Source: Scedosporium boydii
Taxonomy: Eukaryota > Ascomycota > Sordariomycetes > Microascales > Microascaceae
DNA length: 64,000 nt
Reading direction: 5' to 3'
Assembly (NCBI GenBank): GCA_002221725.1
Contig: NJFT01000021.1
Span: 62,001 to 126,000 of the forward strand
Below are positions 1-11,584 of this stretch, in pieces; positions within the stretch are counted from its first letter, which is position 1, and every line of letters begins with the position of its first letter. A program made the position numbers and the translations under genes. The notes beneath the pieces are model-generated. The model had not been told where the DNA came from. It did no database searches and saw nothing but the letters and a program-made list of their open reading frames with translations.

Positions 1-876
1 CAGTCGATATCACAGTGGATTGGTCTACCAGACCCAGGGAATTAGCTACTTGACACAAGTCAATAACATCGAACGTGAGACGAGCCTACCTGTGCCCATC
101 GCGACGGATTTGACCCCGGAATTCGCTTGAATGGTAGGGGAGGAAGTGTGCGACCTCCCCAAACGAGGACGTTCTGAACGGTCTCTAAAGGCGCGAGGAC
201 GACCGCTGCCGGGAGACGGTAGCGACGGCGCCTGGCCGGAGCCAATTGTAGGGACGCCGTGAGCGGCTTGGTCATTGCCGCCCCCAATGGGTGGAACAAG
301 AGAAGAGGCGGTCGTGACAACAGGCGGAAAATAGCCTTCTCCCGCTTCAGACGGTCGCCCGCTATCCACGGCAAAGTGGGATATACCGGGAGCGTAAGGC
401 GCTGCGGGTCGAGGTGAGGGCCGAGGAGTCCTTTGTTGAGGAATATCAACGACAAGAGCCTCGTCAACGGCTTGGCCGCCTGGATAATAATGGTCGAGCG
501 TATTGACGAGGACCTCCTCTGGGCCAAGCTGGCGCGCTTGTCGCTTGTCCCGTGAAGTAATGTGCAGGGTAAGGTCAGGAGCGTCGAAGTGACGCCCTAG
601 AGAGTTGGCATATTTTCTCAGTATCAAGTCGCGCACGTCGTCTACCAGAGCATCGGCGGAAACAGCGATAAGTGTAGCTGATGCCCCGCGGCGTTTTACC
701 CACACTTTACGCATGGAGGCGGGAGGTTCGGTCGGGAAGAGACCGTCACTAAAAGTTCCTTCCGGTTCAATGCCGCGGGACACTTGCAACAGGGCTCGAA
801 GAAGGGACGCTTGTGTGTTCTCGAGAGGTTGTTGTGGGTGATCACTAGTGGCACTCGGGCCCGACATTGCTGCCAT
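1..876 (-). CDS. SSK1: SSK1-type response regulator, N-terminal part (3' end beyond window)
   Basis: The visible part is the N-terminal, non-receiver half of what looks like the HOG-pathway response regulator Ssk1, which passes the phosphorelay signal to the MAPKKK Ssk2. Translation from ATG at 876 contains the block MRKVWVKRRGASATL followed by DDVRDLILRKYANSLGR, a ubiquitin-like region I associate with filamentous-fungal Ssk1, then a proline/serine-rich stretch ending in HTSSPTI. The coding exon 90-876 ends at a GTAGGC donor (GT at 89-88). A CTAAT branch and a TAG acceptor (26-25) would resume the frame at 24, so the last exon bases run off the left edge. The receiver domain itself is not in the window, so the name rests on recalled family resemblance of the N-terminus only. 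Confidence 0.6.
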
Positions 877-2077
877 TGCGAAGCGTGTTCTGGTGGAGTT
901 GCGCCGAACGAAATCGTCTCCGGGAAGCGGTTGATCTTGGGAGATTTGAAGTCGTCGCGTGCAGGGGAGAATAGAAATTCATGACCATCAATAACGGATC
1001 GAGCTCTTCAGGCAGCGTTAGCAGGCGAAAATCAGAGGTATTATAAAATGCAGGCAGGGGTTGCGAGGCGGAACTATTCGCAGTTTGAATTCCACCGAGG
1101 CTGGAAGAGCTAGGCGAGGACTCGGAAATCGACCGAGTCAAAGTGCGAAGCTTGGTGATGGCTCGGGACTGTGCAAGGAACAACCAATCCTGAGGACTCC
1201 TGCATTTCCACAGAAGAGGCAAAACACTGCTCGTGCCGTATTCGACGCTCACAACCAAGCTAGGCAGGAGGAGTATTGATGCGAAGCAACAACGCCAACT
1301 GCCCTCCTTCCAGTTCCCATCTACTGAAGCATACAGTGCTTGCTGGGGAATTAAAGCTGCCAGGTGATGCTGAGTCTAATGTGCAAACTTTCTAATAATA
1401 CTGTACGGAAATACTGTGTTGTTTCTCGTTGCAATGCCCATTCAAGCGAGTGCACCTGGGGTTAGTCATCAATCCTCAAATCCATAGACTGAGGTACTGC
1501 AACATTGAATTGTGGCTTCGGTCCTTGGTTTGTACGAACCAGTACGCAGGTAAACATCAATCATCGATCAATTTTTACATGGGAAGAGCAGCTCAAGAAG
1601 TAATTCAAAACAACAACTTGAATAGCTCAGTACATAGAGGATTAAAAATATAAACGAGTCTAAATGTTAGAAAATGAAGACTAAGTGGGCTTCAAGGTTT
1701 CGATGTGTTCCCAATTCGCAGAAATAGTATTGTCGCCCCAGCTGCTCAGGGCCCTTCAACGGATCATAGAAGAGAGAGGCTACATACGTCAAATGTACTC
1801 CTTATATACACATTGAAAAGGGCGGCTGCTTGGATCAAAGACTAAATCATCAAACATCATCAGGAACTTCGAGGAGAGATTCCAAGCACCTATTGTTTTC
1901 CCACACCTACCTACTATTATGTACGGTTCCACACATGTCCTCAGCTCACTCCCAGTTCGTCGGGTCTCTGCCTGAGACACACGCGTGGTTAATACACACT
2001 CCCGGTACCGATTTTCCAGGACAATCCGCCCACCACGACGTTAAGTGAACAGCAGGCTCTTTGCAAGGGGAAGCATC
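877..2077. other. Intergenic, divergent promoter region of SSK1 and the CCDC97-like gene
   Basis: About 1.2 kb between two genes that point away from each other. Short open frames occur on both strands, but none has a recognisable domain or good splice context. A serine-rich minus-strand frame (845-1258) overlaps the SSK1 start in another frame and probably lies in its 5' leader. Confidence 0.5.
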
Positions 2078-2978
2078 ATGGTCGGGTCTCCTCTGCCAGA
2101 GACCACCGATGCGGGCGAGTCGGCCGATTTCAAAAGCCGGTGGCCCATGACTCAAAGCCCAAAATCTCCGAGGACGATTGCCCAGGTCAGGGTGCGCAAT
2201 AGGAGGAGGGAGTATCTTCGTCGGAACCCGGCATATTTGGCGGATTTGGAACATGAACTCGCCGGTAAGTCAAGCAACACTTATTCAAACATTTCCACTG
2301 CGAGAGCTCACTTCAGTTCCTTTCTTCTTTTCTATTTTACTCTTCTTCTGCTTGAAACATCCCCTCACCACACATCATAATCCGAACCCGCCTGTGACTG
2401 GGCGTTGCCTGTGTCTCTACTGTTTAACTTACAGCGCCTTGCGACCAGATCCCGTCATGTACGAGACGTTAATTCTCAAGTTCCAATCCCGAGCGGAAAG
2501 GGACGCAGAAGCGCAAGCAAAAGGCTACTCGCGAATCCTGGAAGGTGATCTAAGGCGAGGGGAGGCCAAGCTCGCCACACTTGCGGCCGAGGCTACCAGT
2601 GATGAGAGACGCAAGGGTGCGACTGCAGAACCACAATCAGCTAGCGAGCGGGGTTCCCAACCATCTAGGCTCGACCGCGACATAATTCTCCTTGAAACTG
2701 AATCGAGCAAGGAAGAGGAAATCTCCATGACAAAGGACCAAGCTCGGGAGCTTTGGAACGAATTCCTTACTCGGCGATTTGTTCGAGGCGAGGATTCAGA
2801 CTTCGACTATTCCCATGTCGATGCTGATGATGAGCTCGACGTATTGGAAAGGCAAGATGCTCAGGATGCCTGGTTCGATGATGAGGAACCGAGCTGGATA
2901 ATTGATCAAGAATATGAAGATAGCTCGCATAACCAGGCCAAGGTACTCCAGGGAGAAACAGGAATTCAAGACTTTTGA
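2078..2978 (+). CDS. CCDC97 / DUF2052 family protein
   Basis: Two exons, join(2078..2264, 2449..2978), 238 residues. Exon 1 carries the arginine-rich entry of the DUF2052 domain (NRRREYLRRNPAYLADLEHE). The donor GTAAGT at 2265 and the CAG acceptor at 2448 rejoin the frame as ELA-D-PVMYETLILKF, which is the family's usual 'DP.(L/M)Y..LI..FQ' step. The next block (QAKGYSRILEGDLRRGEAKL) and the late motif RRFVRGEDSDFDYSHVD, followed by an acidic tail with DAWFDDEEP, are also typical. The human homologue CCDC97 is reported to associate with the SF3B splicing complex; the fungal role is inferred only. The frame extends upstream to 2045, but 2078 is the first ATG. Confidence 0.85.
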
Positions 2979-4299
2979 CCCTCCCGACACACACACATCA
3001 AGCGCACAGGTGAATAACAGCATGATAGCGGTCATTGAATCTCATAAATCAAATCTCTTCCAGGCATATCGCCTTGTGAGTATATCAAGAGAGGGGATGG
3101 GTAATAGTAAGCCGAGGATGATGCAGAAGACAAGGCGGTTTACTTCGTGGTTGGGACGCAGTACTTGTACAATAGCTCCATTAAGCTGTTCCTTAGAAGA
3201 GAGCTTTTGCCGACAACATAAGAGCTGTGAAAGCGCGAGATGCAGGCGACACTGAGAAAACAACTTGGTGCAAACACTCAATTCTACGCAGCGCACGCGG
3301 AACACTGATTGCAATATCATTGATGTCCGGAGGTAATGATTCCTAGAATCATCTCGCCCGTCACCCGTCCCGTATTGATCTCATGAGCCCACCTGTATTA
3401 CTCTAATAAGAACATGCAGCACACCACGACTCCGGGACTGGACAGAACCAGGTCGGCCCAGGCAGCCGTCATCCCGAAAATGTTCAATGCACCCACAATT
3501 TTAAACTTGCAAAGGATGTACATAATCTTACATACTGGTGACGTCCCGCTCCAAAACAAAATCGACTAGCGGATCTCAAGCGAGCGGTTTGGCCGACAAG
3601 TGTATCAATATCAGTCGTCCGTTTCCTTTTATTTCCTTTCGCTTTGCTTTGCTCATTTCTGCCCTCTATACGAAGGTATTGAATTCTTTTTTTCTTCCCC
3701 CCGGTCGTTGATTTGACAGGCCTGAAATATTGATACTCAGCGTTGCTTCTTTTGAACGTCGAGGCTTCTCCTCCTTGGACAATGCCACCGTGAACCCATT
3801 CAGCCGGATAGGCCCAGCCAACAGCGCTCGTTTGAACTCCAAAATCGGGGTAGCTTGGGAACCGTTCATTTTTCGCCCGAATGCGTCCTCTGTTCCCAGA
3901 CTGGTCTGGCTTCCCCATTGAAGGGACACTTGAAGCCGTCCCCAAGCCCAAGGAGGATAAAAGCGGTTAAATGCTCCTGGATAAATTGACCTCCCGTCCC
4001 CGAGTCCCACATCGCTGGGCAACTTGCCTTGTGAAACTGCTTCTCCTCATGAGTCGTATGAGGGGTTGCTTTCGCACGTTTGAGGGGCGCTTGCCGAAGT
4101 GACGCTTGGGAATGCTCGAGGGCGTGAGGACTGCACTGACGTATATAATAACCCTTCGAAGCTCCCCCCTCTGCGTCCCTGGCCAGCCCTCGTAGGAGCC
4201 TCAATTCTCATCTGCCTCGGACTTCTTGGGTTCGATATATCCGGTACTACTACATCGCTTATTCAAGCTCGGCCGTACAGATCGAGTGCTACTGTAACA
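2979..4299. other. Intergenic region upstream of the GH43 gene
   Basis: No convincing gene is seen. Several overlapping minus-strand frames (3484-4204) have no domain signature. A TATA-like element lies near the right end. Confidence 0.5.
4142..4150 (+). promoter_or_regulatory. TATA-box-like element of the GH43 gene
   Basis: TATATAATA lies about 150 bases before the ATG at 4300. It sits inside an upstream in-frame open stretch beginning at 4099, which argues that this stretch is promoter/leader and that translation starts at 4300. Confidence 0.45.
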
Positions 4300-5283
4300 A
4301 TGCCCCCGATCATCACCAACGTCTATACCGCCGACCCTTCGGCTCACGTCTTTAATGGCCGTGTCTACATCTACCCTTCCCACGACAGGGAAACCGACAT
4401 CGAGTTCAATGACAATGGTGACCAGTATGACATGGCCGATTACCATGTCTTCAGCACGTCCTCTCTGGATCCACTTGAACCAGTAGTTGATCATGGCGTC
4501 GTCCTAAAGGCAGAGAGCGTCCCCTGGGTGTCTAAGCAGTTATGGGCCCCCGATGCTGCCACTAAGAATGGAAAATACTACCTCTACTTCCCCGCCCGCG
4601 ACAAGCAAGGAATCTTCCGGATCGGTGTTGCTGTTGGTGACAATCCCGAGGGGCCCTTCACCCCGGAGCCCGAACCTATCAAGGGAAGCTACAGCATCGA
4701 CCCGGCCGTCTTCGTTGATGATGACGGCCAGGCGTACATCTATTTCGGCGGTCTCTGGGGTGGCCAGCTCCAATGCTACCAGAAGGGGAATGACATTTAC
4801 GATGCAGAGTGGCAAGGCCCCAAGGAACCTAGCGGCGAGGGCAAGTTAGCTCTGGGGGCTCGCGTAGCGAAGCTCAAGGACGACATGCTCCAATTCGATG
4901 GCGACGTCCAGGAAATTCAGATTCTCTGCCCCGATACCGGCAAACCCATCCTCGCCGACGACCACGACCGACGTTTCTTTGAGGCGGCCTGGCTCTACAA
5001 GAAGGATGGGCTCTACCACTTCTCCTACTCCACCGGAGATACACACTACCTTGCCTACGCCACCGGCACAAGCCCGACCGGCCCATTCACCTATTCCGGC
5101 CGCATCCTAGAACCCGTCCTCGGATGGACTACCCACCACTCCATTGTCGAGTTTAACGGTAGATGGTGGTTGTTTTACCACGACTGTGAGCTGAGTAAGG
5201 GCGTTGACCACCTCCGAAGTGTCAAGGTGAAAGAGATCAAGTTCGACGAGAATGGCAAAATCATCACCATGAAGTCAGATTAG
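4300..5283 (+). CDS. Intracellular glycoside hydrolase family 43 (beta-xylosidase / arabinofuranosidase type)
   Basis: A single exon of 327 residues with the five-bladed propeller motifs of GH43. The N-terminal general-base aspartate is in YTADPSAHVF (Asp12). The pKa-modulating aspartate is in YSIDPAVFVDDDGQ (Asp134). The acid glutamate is in RFFEAAWLYKKDGLYHFSYS (Glu228). A conserved His pair is in WTTHHSIVEF (279-280), followed by WWLFYHD. GH43 enzymes release xylose or arabinose from hemicellulose oligosaccharides. Starting at MPPIIT there is no signal peptide, so a cytosolic enzyme acting on imported oligosaccharides is likely. Lack of introns, cytosolic location and compact length resemble bacterial single-domain GH43 proteins. 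The exact substrate and subfamily cannot be fixed by eye. Confidence 0.9.
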   Translation: MPPIITNVYTADPSAHVFNGRVYIYPSHDRETDIEFNDNGDQYDMADYHVFSTSSLDPLEPVVDHGVVLKAESVPWVSKQLWAPDAATKNGKYYLYFPARDKQGIFRIGVAVGDNPEGPFTPEPEPIKGSYSIDPAVFVDDDGQAYIYFGGLWGGQLQCYQKGNDIYDAEWQGPKEPSGEGKLALGARVAKLKDDMLQFDGDVQEIQILCPDTGKPILADDHDRRFFEAAWLYKKDGLYHFSYSTGDTHYLAYATGTSPTGPFTYSGRILEPVLGWTTHHSIVEFNGRWWLFYHDCELSKGVDHLRSVKVKEIKFDENGKIITMKSD

Positions 5284-5698
5284 GCAGCGCATTTGGTTTA
5301 AAGGGCTCAGAGAACTGTAGCCAAGGGTGCCCTGGAGGGCCAAGGGCGGTTGTTTGGTGGGTGGGTGAATTAAAAGGGGCACCGATGCTGCATTGTGCTT
5401 CCCGAGAAGGCAGGACCGTTTGTATCACAACTGATGTAGTGCTCGGTGAGTTTGTTCTCGGGCAAATATGAACAAGAAACCTCTATATATCTCTGTGAAG
5501 AGGGTGCTCTTTCCTTTTCAACTTTATATAGCGCGTAAATCAATAATCCTGTGTATATCATCATATCCTCGTTACATCGTGGCGCTTGCCCTTTCTCCAT
5601 CATTAACTCTTAATGACGCTGAATCGGCCTGCGAATGTGCATGTGCCAATCCATTTACGCCGCCATGACATCTGGATATCGTTGGTTAACTAACGATC
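5284..5698. other. Convergent 3' spacer between GH43 and lipase genes
   Basis: About 415 bases between the two stop codons. It is AT-rich around 5460-5600 with TATATAT runs, consistent with 3' untranslated and termination sequence. No gene is seen. Confidence 0.5.
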
Positions 5699-8600
5699 TC
5701 AGCATCCAAAATCAGACCCGCCCACGCCCAGCCTGAGCGTGTTGAGTGCGTCCTCATACGAGGCTGGGCTATGGTCGAGCAACATGCTTGTCCCAAACTT
5801 GGCCTCTCTAAAGTGAGCTTCGACATCCTTGATATATTTCAAAACTGCTCTCCTTGCCGGCCTCCCGATATGGTCTTCATCCGACTTCACAAAGGCATCC
5901 CTTCTTAGGACGCGAGTGCTCTCAATGACGAACACCTCTCCTGGCGGTAGGAGTTTCTCGTGGATCATGTTGGAACGGAGCATTTTGAGAGTGGCAAAAG
6001 CCCACTCATCATCTCTGGGCTTTGCAAAGCTGGCCTGGTTGTACCATTTCTCAGCCAGGCGGCTCTGAAATGCATGCCAGACCCGACGGCGGATTTCGGC
6101 CTTAGCCGAGCTGGTGTCATTCTTAAAGGCGAGGGCTACTGCTTGGAGGTCGTGAAGAACGCCAAGGGAAAGGTAAGGTACGAGATCGTTGCCCTGAACG
6201 ACCGTAGTTATGAGCCCTCGAGTAGCTTTCCGAAGCGATGAGGACATCGTGCCCGGCGGACCGTAGGCATAAACATGTATCGGCCGCCCAGATGGCAGAC
6301 ACACGTGCGTGTGTTTCGCGTCTTTCCCACAAGTATTTTCTAACCCGAGCCGGCTGTGAGGCTCCGCGGAAGTGACAAAATTGGTTCCGAAAGAATTAGG
6401 CTCGCTTAGCATGATGCCGAGGAGCGCCGTTACCGCACCGCCTAATGAGTGGCCGCAGAGGACAAGGCCGTAATCCTTGAACTCGTCCAAGGCCTCTTTG
6501 AGAGTTAAGAGGACTTTGCCGTCAGCGCCATACAGCAGACGCCTCGCAGAGGCGTGAATTCCCTTGTGGACTTTGTACGATTTGCCCTTCCATGCGAGCT
6601 CGTCATAGTCGCAGGTCATATCTGAAAGGACGTCTTCAAATCCCAGAGTTCCGCGACAGGCGAGGACAACTGCCTTAGACTCGTGATCTAGCGATATGTA
6701 GTGGACCAAGGGAACCCCGGTGTTGGTTGAACCAGTCGAATCAGACCCTCCCTGGGGGTCAACAAATGAAGCTAAGAGAATGCTTTCCGCATGGGACTCG
6801 GTGTGGTGGACGAAAGATCGAATGTCGTGGTGTGTATTATCTAGAACTTTCAGGATGGGCATTTCCTTCGATATGCCCATGTATTTCATGAAGCTTGAGC
6901 CGTAGGATGCGGTCGAGAACCTTACATATCTCGTAATATTGCGAAGGATGTGAAATCTGGGAAAAGTACCATCTACCATACCCGTACGTCGGAGGTGATT
7001 AAGGGCATCTGAGTTGGCGTATGCACTCCTTTGGTAATATGAAGAGAGAATCAGTGATGTTTGGGATTCGTTCGTCGCAATACTGCAAATGCTCGGCGCT
7101 TTTTTGCGATGATTTCCCCTTTCCGGGTGAGTTAAAATTGTGATATCTGGCTCCTCTATCTCGAGTGAGGATGAACCGATATGATCGTCAACGTCTACTA
7201 CGTCGGTTCTCGATAGAATAGGAGAAGGAGGGCGATAGTCATCGGTAGAGTGGATCGAATATGTGTCAGTGAGAGAGACGATCGAGTCACGGCACCTCTC
7301 GTGCACGGAGATGTAGCTAGAACGCGAAGGGCTCCGGTGAAGCGTCGGCGGGTAGTCGATGTCGAGAGAGAAGTTGGTCTCTTTACTCCCAGACCCTCTT
7401 CCCCTCTGACTAGAATCGCCCCGGGCGACGCCACCCGCGAACTTGGCAACCCCGGAGGCGATGGAATGCGACGATGGATGCTCCATCGAAGTATTCTCCT
7501 TGTTCCACAAGTTCGACAAAGTGCTGCTGGATCCCATCTTGAGCGCATGTCTCAGACCAGTCTTCTTTTCGGATGTCTTTCCAGTGTTGCTCTGTGGGGG
7601 TTTCGGTTCTTTCTTCGGTCTAGTGGATAGTTTGTGCGCCGCCGAGGATATTTGGCGAGTTGTGGAGAGCTTCCCTCTCGCGTCGCCAGATGCCAATGGG
7701 GTCCTGAGGCGTTTCTGGTTTGCTTCATTGGTCAGCCGCGCATGGCCAGCATGGCTAGGCGGGACGGGAGCTTTATTAGCCGGCGAAGAAGCTGGAGGTG
7801 GCTCTCGGGTTTGGCTCTTAGATTGGACGGCCGCAGGTGGCCGGCTTCGTGGCGGGGCAGGGCGAGCGCGAGCCTGGCTGTCCCTGGTCTGTGGGGGCGA
7901 TTGATAGGAAGGACTAGGCGCCGAGTTTCTAACGCGCGCTTGTGGAGATGGAGGGGAGCTAGGGGTGTTGCGAATCGTAGGTGCTTCTGCCGCCTTTATA
8001 CTAGAGGTAGAAGGGAGTTCATCGCTGTCGCAGCGCCGTAACGCAGTCGTCTTTAATTTGTTTCGATCCACGCGGTAAACTATGCGGTAAGTTGGTGTCG
8101 CATCCTGGGACGTGGGCTGTGAGTTAGAGGATACGTTGCCGGACTTCCGAGGAGCCAGCTGCTTCTCCTCAATGACCTTCACCCCTGCGGGCGGTGCGAG
8201 CACTGGAATCTCGGTACCACTGACGTCTACGGTAATGGTCTTTGTTGTAGTGATAGATGTAGAAATGGATACGGCCGTGTGCGCCGGTAGCGATTGCATG
8301 ATCTGTTTCTTCAGACGTATTTCCGGCAAGCTATCGTCGTCAAGGCCGTCATCGTCTTCTCCACCAGCCTCCTCGATGCTGCCATGCTGTTCTATCGATT
8401 GAATTATTGCCGGGCCAATTGGAGATGGGCTGCGCAATGTAGCATCGGATGCATCACCGTCGAGGCGGTCATCGCTTTGAACATCGACCCTCTCACCATC
8501 CCTAAGTACAACAACATCCCAGACAATCTCTAAATGTCCCAGGCGTCGACTCTCGGAATCGACTGCCTTCCGGCATGTATGCTGAAGAATGGCGAGCGCG

Positions 8601-9211
8601 CAGAGGCCCATTACTAGGTCCGCAACACCAACCTTTTCTCCGTCCGCTCCAGTGGCGGGGTTCTGAAACTCGCGGCGTATCAGTGTGACGATACTTGCAA
8701 TGGCGCGAGAAGAGTCCGTTGACCCGAAGAACTGGTCCAGGGTCGAAAGAACCAGCTGTGATACTCCAGATGCGATCGAAAATGTGGTACCCGTCAATTC
8801 GAAGCCCGCAGCGGTCCAGAACACGGCTTTTGACATCGCATGGTGTAGACTAGCGAGACTCGATTCAAGGACGCTCTCAGCCTCTTCACGAGACAGTTCG
8901 GTCGTCGATCTGGCTAAGACATGGCTCCCTGCTCGAGAAAGGATGCCTTCCACCACGCTTCGGCCCAGCTCTAGGCTTGAAAGACTCGCAAGCTTAGCCA
9001 CGTCGAAACCATAGGAGCCCACGGCGGAGCTCGCTCGGATGGCGAGACAGGTTGAACGAGTCGCTAAGCTGACGGCCTGGGCAAAAGGGCCGGGAAGAAC
9101 GGTCCGACTGGGCGGGGTGGCGGTGGAAAGCGCCGGTAGTGTTGGGTGCGAATGCGGAGGTTTCTCATTTTTTCCAGAGACCCCCGTGGCCATCATCTCC
9201 TCCGAACCCAT
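5699..9211 (-). CDS. Class 3 lipase of the sn1-specific diacylglycerol lipase type
   Basis: An uninterrupted frame of 1170 residues from ATG at 9211. The nucleophile elbow GHSLGGAVTALLG lies around residue 920, after a lid/core block (SLDHESKAVVLACRGTLGFEDVLSDM). The probable acid is in VVQGNDLVPYLSLG and the histidine in LLDHSPASYEDAL near the C-terminus, which gives the Ser-Asp-His triad of lipase class 3. The first 300 residues contain hydrophobic and helical stretches. Residues about 370-620 are proline/serine-rich and probably disordered. This layout matches the large fungal DAG-lipase-like proteins, thought to act on membrane diacylglycerol. Substrate is inferred. A short upstream frame precedes the start. 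Confidence 0.88.
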   Translation of the reverse strand: MGSEEMMATGVSGKNEKPPHSHPTLPALSTATPPSRTVLPGPFAQAVSLATRSTCLAIRASSAVGSYGFDVAKLASLSSLELGRSVVEGILSRAGSHVLARSTTELSREEAESVLESSLASLHHAMSKAVFWTAAGFELTGTTFSIASGVSQLVLSTLDQFFGSTDSSRAIASIVTLIRREFQNPATGADGEKVGVADLVMGLCALAILQHTCRKAVDSESRRLGHLEIVWDVVVLRDGERVDVQSDDRLDGDASDATLRSPSPIGPAIIQSIEQHGSIEEAGGEDDDGLDDDSLPEIRLKKQIMQSLPAHTAVSISTSITTTKTITVDVSGTEIPVLAPPAGVKVIEEKQLAPRKSGNVSSNSQPTSQDATPTYRIVYRVDRNKLKTTALRRCDSDELPSTSSIKAAEAPTIRNTPSSPPSPQARVRNSAPSPSYQSPPQTRDSQARARPAPPRSRPPAAVQSKSQTREPPPASSPANKAPVPPSHAGHARLTNEANQKRLRTPLASGDARGKLSTTRQISSAAHKLSTRPKKEPKPPQSNTGKTSEKKTGLRHALKMGSSSTLSNLWNKENTSMEHPSSHSIASGVAKFAGGVARGDSSQRGRGSGSKETNFSLDIDYPPTLHRSPSRSSYISVHERCRDSIVSLTDTYSIHSTDDYRPPSPILSRTDVVDVDDHIGSSSLEIEEPDITILTHPERGNHRKKAPSICSIATNESQTSLILSSYYQRSAYANSDALNHLRRTGMVDGTFPRFHILRNITRYVRFSTASYGSSFMKYMGISKEMPILKVLDNTHHDIRSFVHHTESHAESILLASFVDPQGGSDSTGSTNTGVPLVHYISLDHESKAVVLACRGTLGFEDVLSDMTCDYDELAWKGKSYKVHKGIHASARRLLYGADGKVLLTLKEALDEFKDYGLVLCGHSLGGAVTALLGIMLSEPNSFGTNFVTSAEPHSRLGLENTCGKDAKHTHVCLPSGRPIHVYAYGPPGTMSSSLRKATRGLITTVVQGNDLVPYLSLGVLHDLQAVALAFKNDTSSAKAEIRRRVWHAFQSRLAEKWYNQASFAKPRDDEWAFATLKMLRSNMIHEKLLPPGEVFVIESTRVLRRDAFVKSDEDHIGRPARRAVLKYIKDVEAHFREAKFGTSMLLDHSPASYEDALNTLRLGVGGSDFGC

Positions 9212-9220
9212 CACTTACAA

Positions 9221-9313
9221 CTACTCAGTGGTCGTCAGCACGGTTGACCTCGAACAAGTTGCAGAGCCCCAGGGGAGATATTGATAGAACTGGGAGGAAT
9301 CGACTTCAGTCAT
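9221..9313 (-). promoter_or_regulatory. Possible upstream ORF in the lipase leader
   Basis: An ATG at 9313 opens a 30-codon frame that ends with TGA ten bases before the lipase ATG. If the transcript includes it, reinitiation at such short distance would be poor, so it could restrain lipase translation. A GTAAGT just before the lipase ATG could instead mark a leader intron. No transcript evidence is available. Confidence 0.25.
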
Positions 9314-11584
9314 TGTGAGCAGTATTCGAGGTTCACGAAGAAAAAGGGCAAACCTACATGTAGGAAGTAGTAGTGGAAACGAAGCCAGTGACGAGGTGGG
9401 GCGGAAGCATGGTTGGAACACCTTGACCCGTTCAGTCCGCAAACGCGGGTTACGCAGCTTATTCTTCGGAGGCGGCAAGGTCGTGCAGGAAGGAGGGTTC
9501 TGTCAACCAGAGATCAATGCCAACTCGAAAAATGCTCCACTTGGCGATACGCTGAAACTGATTGATATTTAAGTCCGCAATCGAAATGCGTTTACTTTTA
9601 TAATGGGCAGGTGGGATTCGTGTTCCTACGTACTCCTCGACGTGGAAGGTGCCGTTTTTCTATTCTTCTTCTTTGGGGGTGACACGTTTCGCGTGGCCTC
9701 ATGGCCGAGGCGTGTCATCAGAGTCTCAACTACAAATCCAGACCGCTCTCTTTGGCCACCGCGTCGATTGGGTTTAATCGATGCGTGTCTCCTTAACTTG
9801 TTCCTCAAATCCGAGGCTTAGCGTACACGCCAGGTACGAAGTATGTGGGGAGCACAAATCCAACCATGCGATTGGTGTGAAGTCAATTAATTGTAGGGGA
9901 CGGAGTGTGTCAACTCGTCAAGTTGTTGGGAATTCTTCAAGGATGGATAAGCATGTGATTCCAAGCATCAAGGAGTGGACTGAGACACTGCATTGTTGAA
10001 TAAGCACCAGTTCTTTCATTAAACTTTAGGGTATGCGTCTATCCGAGGTGGATTGGGCCAATAAGTAATTTAATGTTGTTATTCATTTATGAGAGTCTTG
10101 AGCTTCTTTCGATTGAGCTTCTTGTGAGATATAAAATTGGCCTCAGCGGCAGAGAGCAGAAACAGCCACGCCAAGACAGTCGAACGACTGGACGAGCTGG
10201 CTTAAAAGCGCACCACGAAATTCGTGTGGGAAGAACGTCATAAACTTGTATATGGGAAGAAGGATTCCTCCGATAAGACGGCAGTTCGTCAAGGTGCTAT
10301 TGGCCCAGACACCCGAACGCCTGGCCTCACGACCGTGATCCGCATGTCGGCGAAAAGAGACCCGGACTAGTATTCAAACAAGAATGGCACGATGCATCAT
10401 TGGGCATGCCTCTAATTCTGATATTGTCTGTGGTTATGTACAGTGTCCTTCCATAGGAAAGCTCGCGAAAACGCCTTCGTAATTCTACGCACTGGGCTTA
10501 ACCAGCCCCGTCACCGTTTCTTCTATTTGTTTGTCGGAAAGACCTTAGAAAACATGTTAGCCAGTGTGTCCGCAAGCCCAATTAGGGATTTAACAATGGA
10601 TCATACCCTCTAATGACTGAGTCTTCTCCTGGCCGAGCTCTGTGAACCATGTCCATGTTAGTCCTCTATAACGTTCAACCGACCCCTTTTAGAATTTCGA
10701 ACGAGGAAAAAGAGGGCAGAGTAGTTGCCAGCATACCGTATCGAGCATACACCCGTGGTAGGGTGCCCGTCCCCTCGCGGATCAATATCGGTACATGGGG
10801 GTTGTTCTTCTTCATGATGGGATATGCCCGTGTGAGAAAAGACCTGTAAAAAAAAGCATTCAACCTATTAGCTGCTGAAATTATCGGAAGGCTACTTCCC
10901 CCAAAAGACTAAAAGGCTCTGAAGGGAAACCTGTTCAAGCCCGGTGGTCTCCATCCCAGATGTCCAACCACAGGCTAGGACACTGCTTACCGGACGGCAT
11001 TGCTGTGCTCGGAGGTCTGGCAGAAAAGGAACCGAAGCTCCTTAACTGTTTTAGTGAAGGCGTATCGACCTGACATCTTCGGGGTCTTCGGGTTCGGTGC
11101 GTATCGGGGTCAATTGGGAAGGCGGCGATCCTGAAGAGTTGCGGTCCCTGGACAAGTTTTCCCGCTCAAACATCCCATTACGCATTTCTGTGATGATGGT
11201 CTCCGCGATGCAATTATCCGGAGCGGATAATCATTAAACCGCCGATGCTGACATTTGTCTCCCAATAACATCAGGATTTCTTTGATTGGCCCAAGCGATA
11301 GCAAATCAAGATTCGATATGAGTCACCACAATTTTATTACCTAATCATCACCCACGTTTTTGGTGGGTCGCCCTTCGAAACTCCGTTTCTTAACCCCGAC
11401 CCAACCAAAAACTGGTATTGAACTTCAGTCCCTGCATCCTCAACGTTTGCGATGAAGCTTGATGATTATCAAGCCCAGCATCTCCCCGACTGTCGATAGG
11501 ATATAAAACCTCCTACCTGATCGCCAGAACCCCCGACTCGAATCTTCGCTGCCCAGGAACGTCTGAGAGGATAGCAACGTGACC
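9314..11584. other. Intergenic, 2.3 kb
   Basis: The lipase (minus) and MPC2 (plus) genes diverge from here. Only short frames without recognisable domains are seen. One perfect TACGAAGTA motif lies at 9835-9843. No tRNA or other RNA gene was recognised. Confidence 0.5.

Noticed and set aside
845..1258. A 137-codon minus-strand frame before SSK1
   Set aside because: It overlaps the SSK1 start in a different frame and has no domain. It is best read as 5' leader.
4099..4299. An in-frame N-terminal extension of the GH43 protein with a hydrophobic segment that could mimic a signal anchor
   Set aside because: It contains the TATA-like box at 4142-4150, and the GH43 domain starts immediately after the ATG at 4300. 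The first codon of the extension is far from any leader feature.
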